This document shows, one piece after another, positions 63,657 to 64,000 of a stretch of 64,000 nucleotides of DNA. Source of the stretch: G963668605 sp963668605 (GTDB lineage: Bacteria; Acidobacteriota; Terriglobia; Bryobacterales; Bryobacteraceae); assembly GCA_963668605.1 (NCBI GenBank), contig OY764903.1:5580001-5644000 (forward strand). Reading direction: 5' to 3'. Below the pieces are notes generated by a model. That model was not told where the DNA came from. It saw only the letters and a program-made list of their open reading frames with translations, and ran no database searches. Made by a program: the position numbers and the translations under genes. Position 1 is the first letter of the stretch. Each line of letters begins with the position of its first letter.

Positions 63657-64000
63657 TCACATGCGAGCCCTTCTGTTGTCACTGTTGTCCTCTGGCCCGG
63701 CGGCGCGGCCGGGAATCGCGCCGCAGGTGGGTGCCTGCGTGCGAATCGTGGCCGGCTCTCGATAGCCTGGCAAGCTGGCCGCAGCGGGAGCCGTTGCATC
63801 TGCCACTCGGTCATCGGCTCGAAGAAACGTTGGATCTCGCCCATGCCAGACTGACGAAACAGATTGCCGATCGTGCCGTCGGTGGGAAAACGTTTCATAC
63901 CCAGTGGCCGTTGGCTCAATGTGATTTGGCGAATGCCACTGGATGGGCAGGTGACACCGAACCTGCCCGCGTCACGCATGCTTGCCGAAATCTCACGCGG
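63653..64000 (-). mobile_element. IS1380-like transposase, degenerate fragment at window edge
   Basis: The minus-strand frame is open from the right edge. LSQRPLGMKRFPTDGTIGNL, FRQSGMGEIQRFF and EPMTEWQMQRLP match the N-terminal third of IS1380-family transposases. After that the expected GYSLDLDSTVF catalytic segment is not found in any frame; instead low-complexity Pro/Arg residues run to a stop overlapping the TonB receptor stop. The 5' part lies outside the window. No inverted repeat end is recognised. Confidence 0.6.

Overview
The window reads as chromosome from an acidobacterium of the Solibacter/Bryobacter type. Evidence: GC-rich coding throughout; three Oar-like TonB-dependent receptors that each begin with a carboxypeptidase-regulatory domain; two secreted proteins ending in the Solibacter-type C-terminal domain (TIGR03437-like); a membrane-anchored regulator with the N-terminal DNA-binding module common in that phylum; and many secreted glycan-active enzymes. 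The lineage is inferred from gene content, not from a marker-gene tree.

Layout. 1-5.3 kb: the 5' part of a TonB receptor, ribosomal protein S1, and a divergent histidine kinase/NtrC-type regulator pair. 5.3-12.4 kb: two neighbouring secreted proteins that share a duplicated C-terminal half of about 1.6 kb, one with BACON-like and one with NHL-repeat N-terminal regions. 12.4-17.5 kb: carB, then a CDP-alcohol phosphatidyltransferase and a GtrA-like protein. 17.5-22.1 kb: a tight minus-strand operon (secreted ADP-ribosylglycohydrolase-like protein, hutI, ftcD, lipA). 22.2 kb: tRNA-Arg(UCU). 22.4-25.3 kb: Tat-exported oxidoreductase, HEAT-like protein and DUF1080 protein. 25.3-33.9 kb: iron-type alcohol dehydrogenase, a secreted glycosidase-like protein, an arabinose set (fucose/arabinose-isomerase-like protein, ribulokinase, ribulose-phosphate 4-epimerase) and an arabinose-5-phosphate isomerase. 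34.1-39.9 kb: a sulfatase and a hexuronate-type module (mannonate dehydratase, LysR regulator, MFS carrier, short-chain dehydrogenase). 39.9-52.5 kb: two GH38-like alpha-mannosidase paralogues on opposite strands enclosing a TonB receptor and a sugar epimerase/oxidoreductase pair, followed by an RraA-like gene. 52.5-53.1 kb: a decayed patch joining a transposase fragment to a flavin-reductase fragment. 53.2-63.7 kb: a pectin-type locus with a membrane regulator, a GH2 enzyme fused to an alpha/beta hydrolase, a GH28 polygalacturonase, a small secreted protein and a TonB receptor. The right end enters an IS1380-like transposase remnant.

Taken together, most of the window is for capturing and dismantling complex plant or microbial glycans: outer-membrane receptors import fragments, secreted GH2, GH28, GH38 and sulfatase enzymes cut them, and cytoplasmic arabinose, hexuronate and keto-sugar enzymes feed the sugars into central metabolism. 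Housekeeping genes (rpsA, carB, lipA, tRNA-Arg) are interspersed. I found no CRISPR array, no rRNA, no intact insertion sequence and no defence system.
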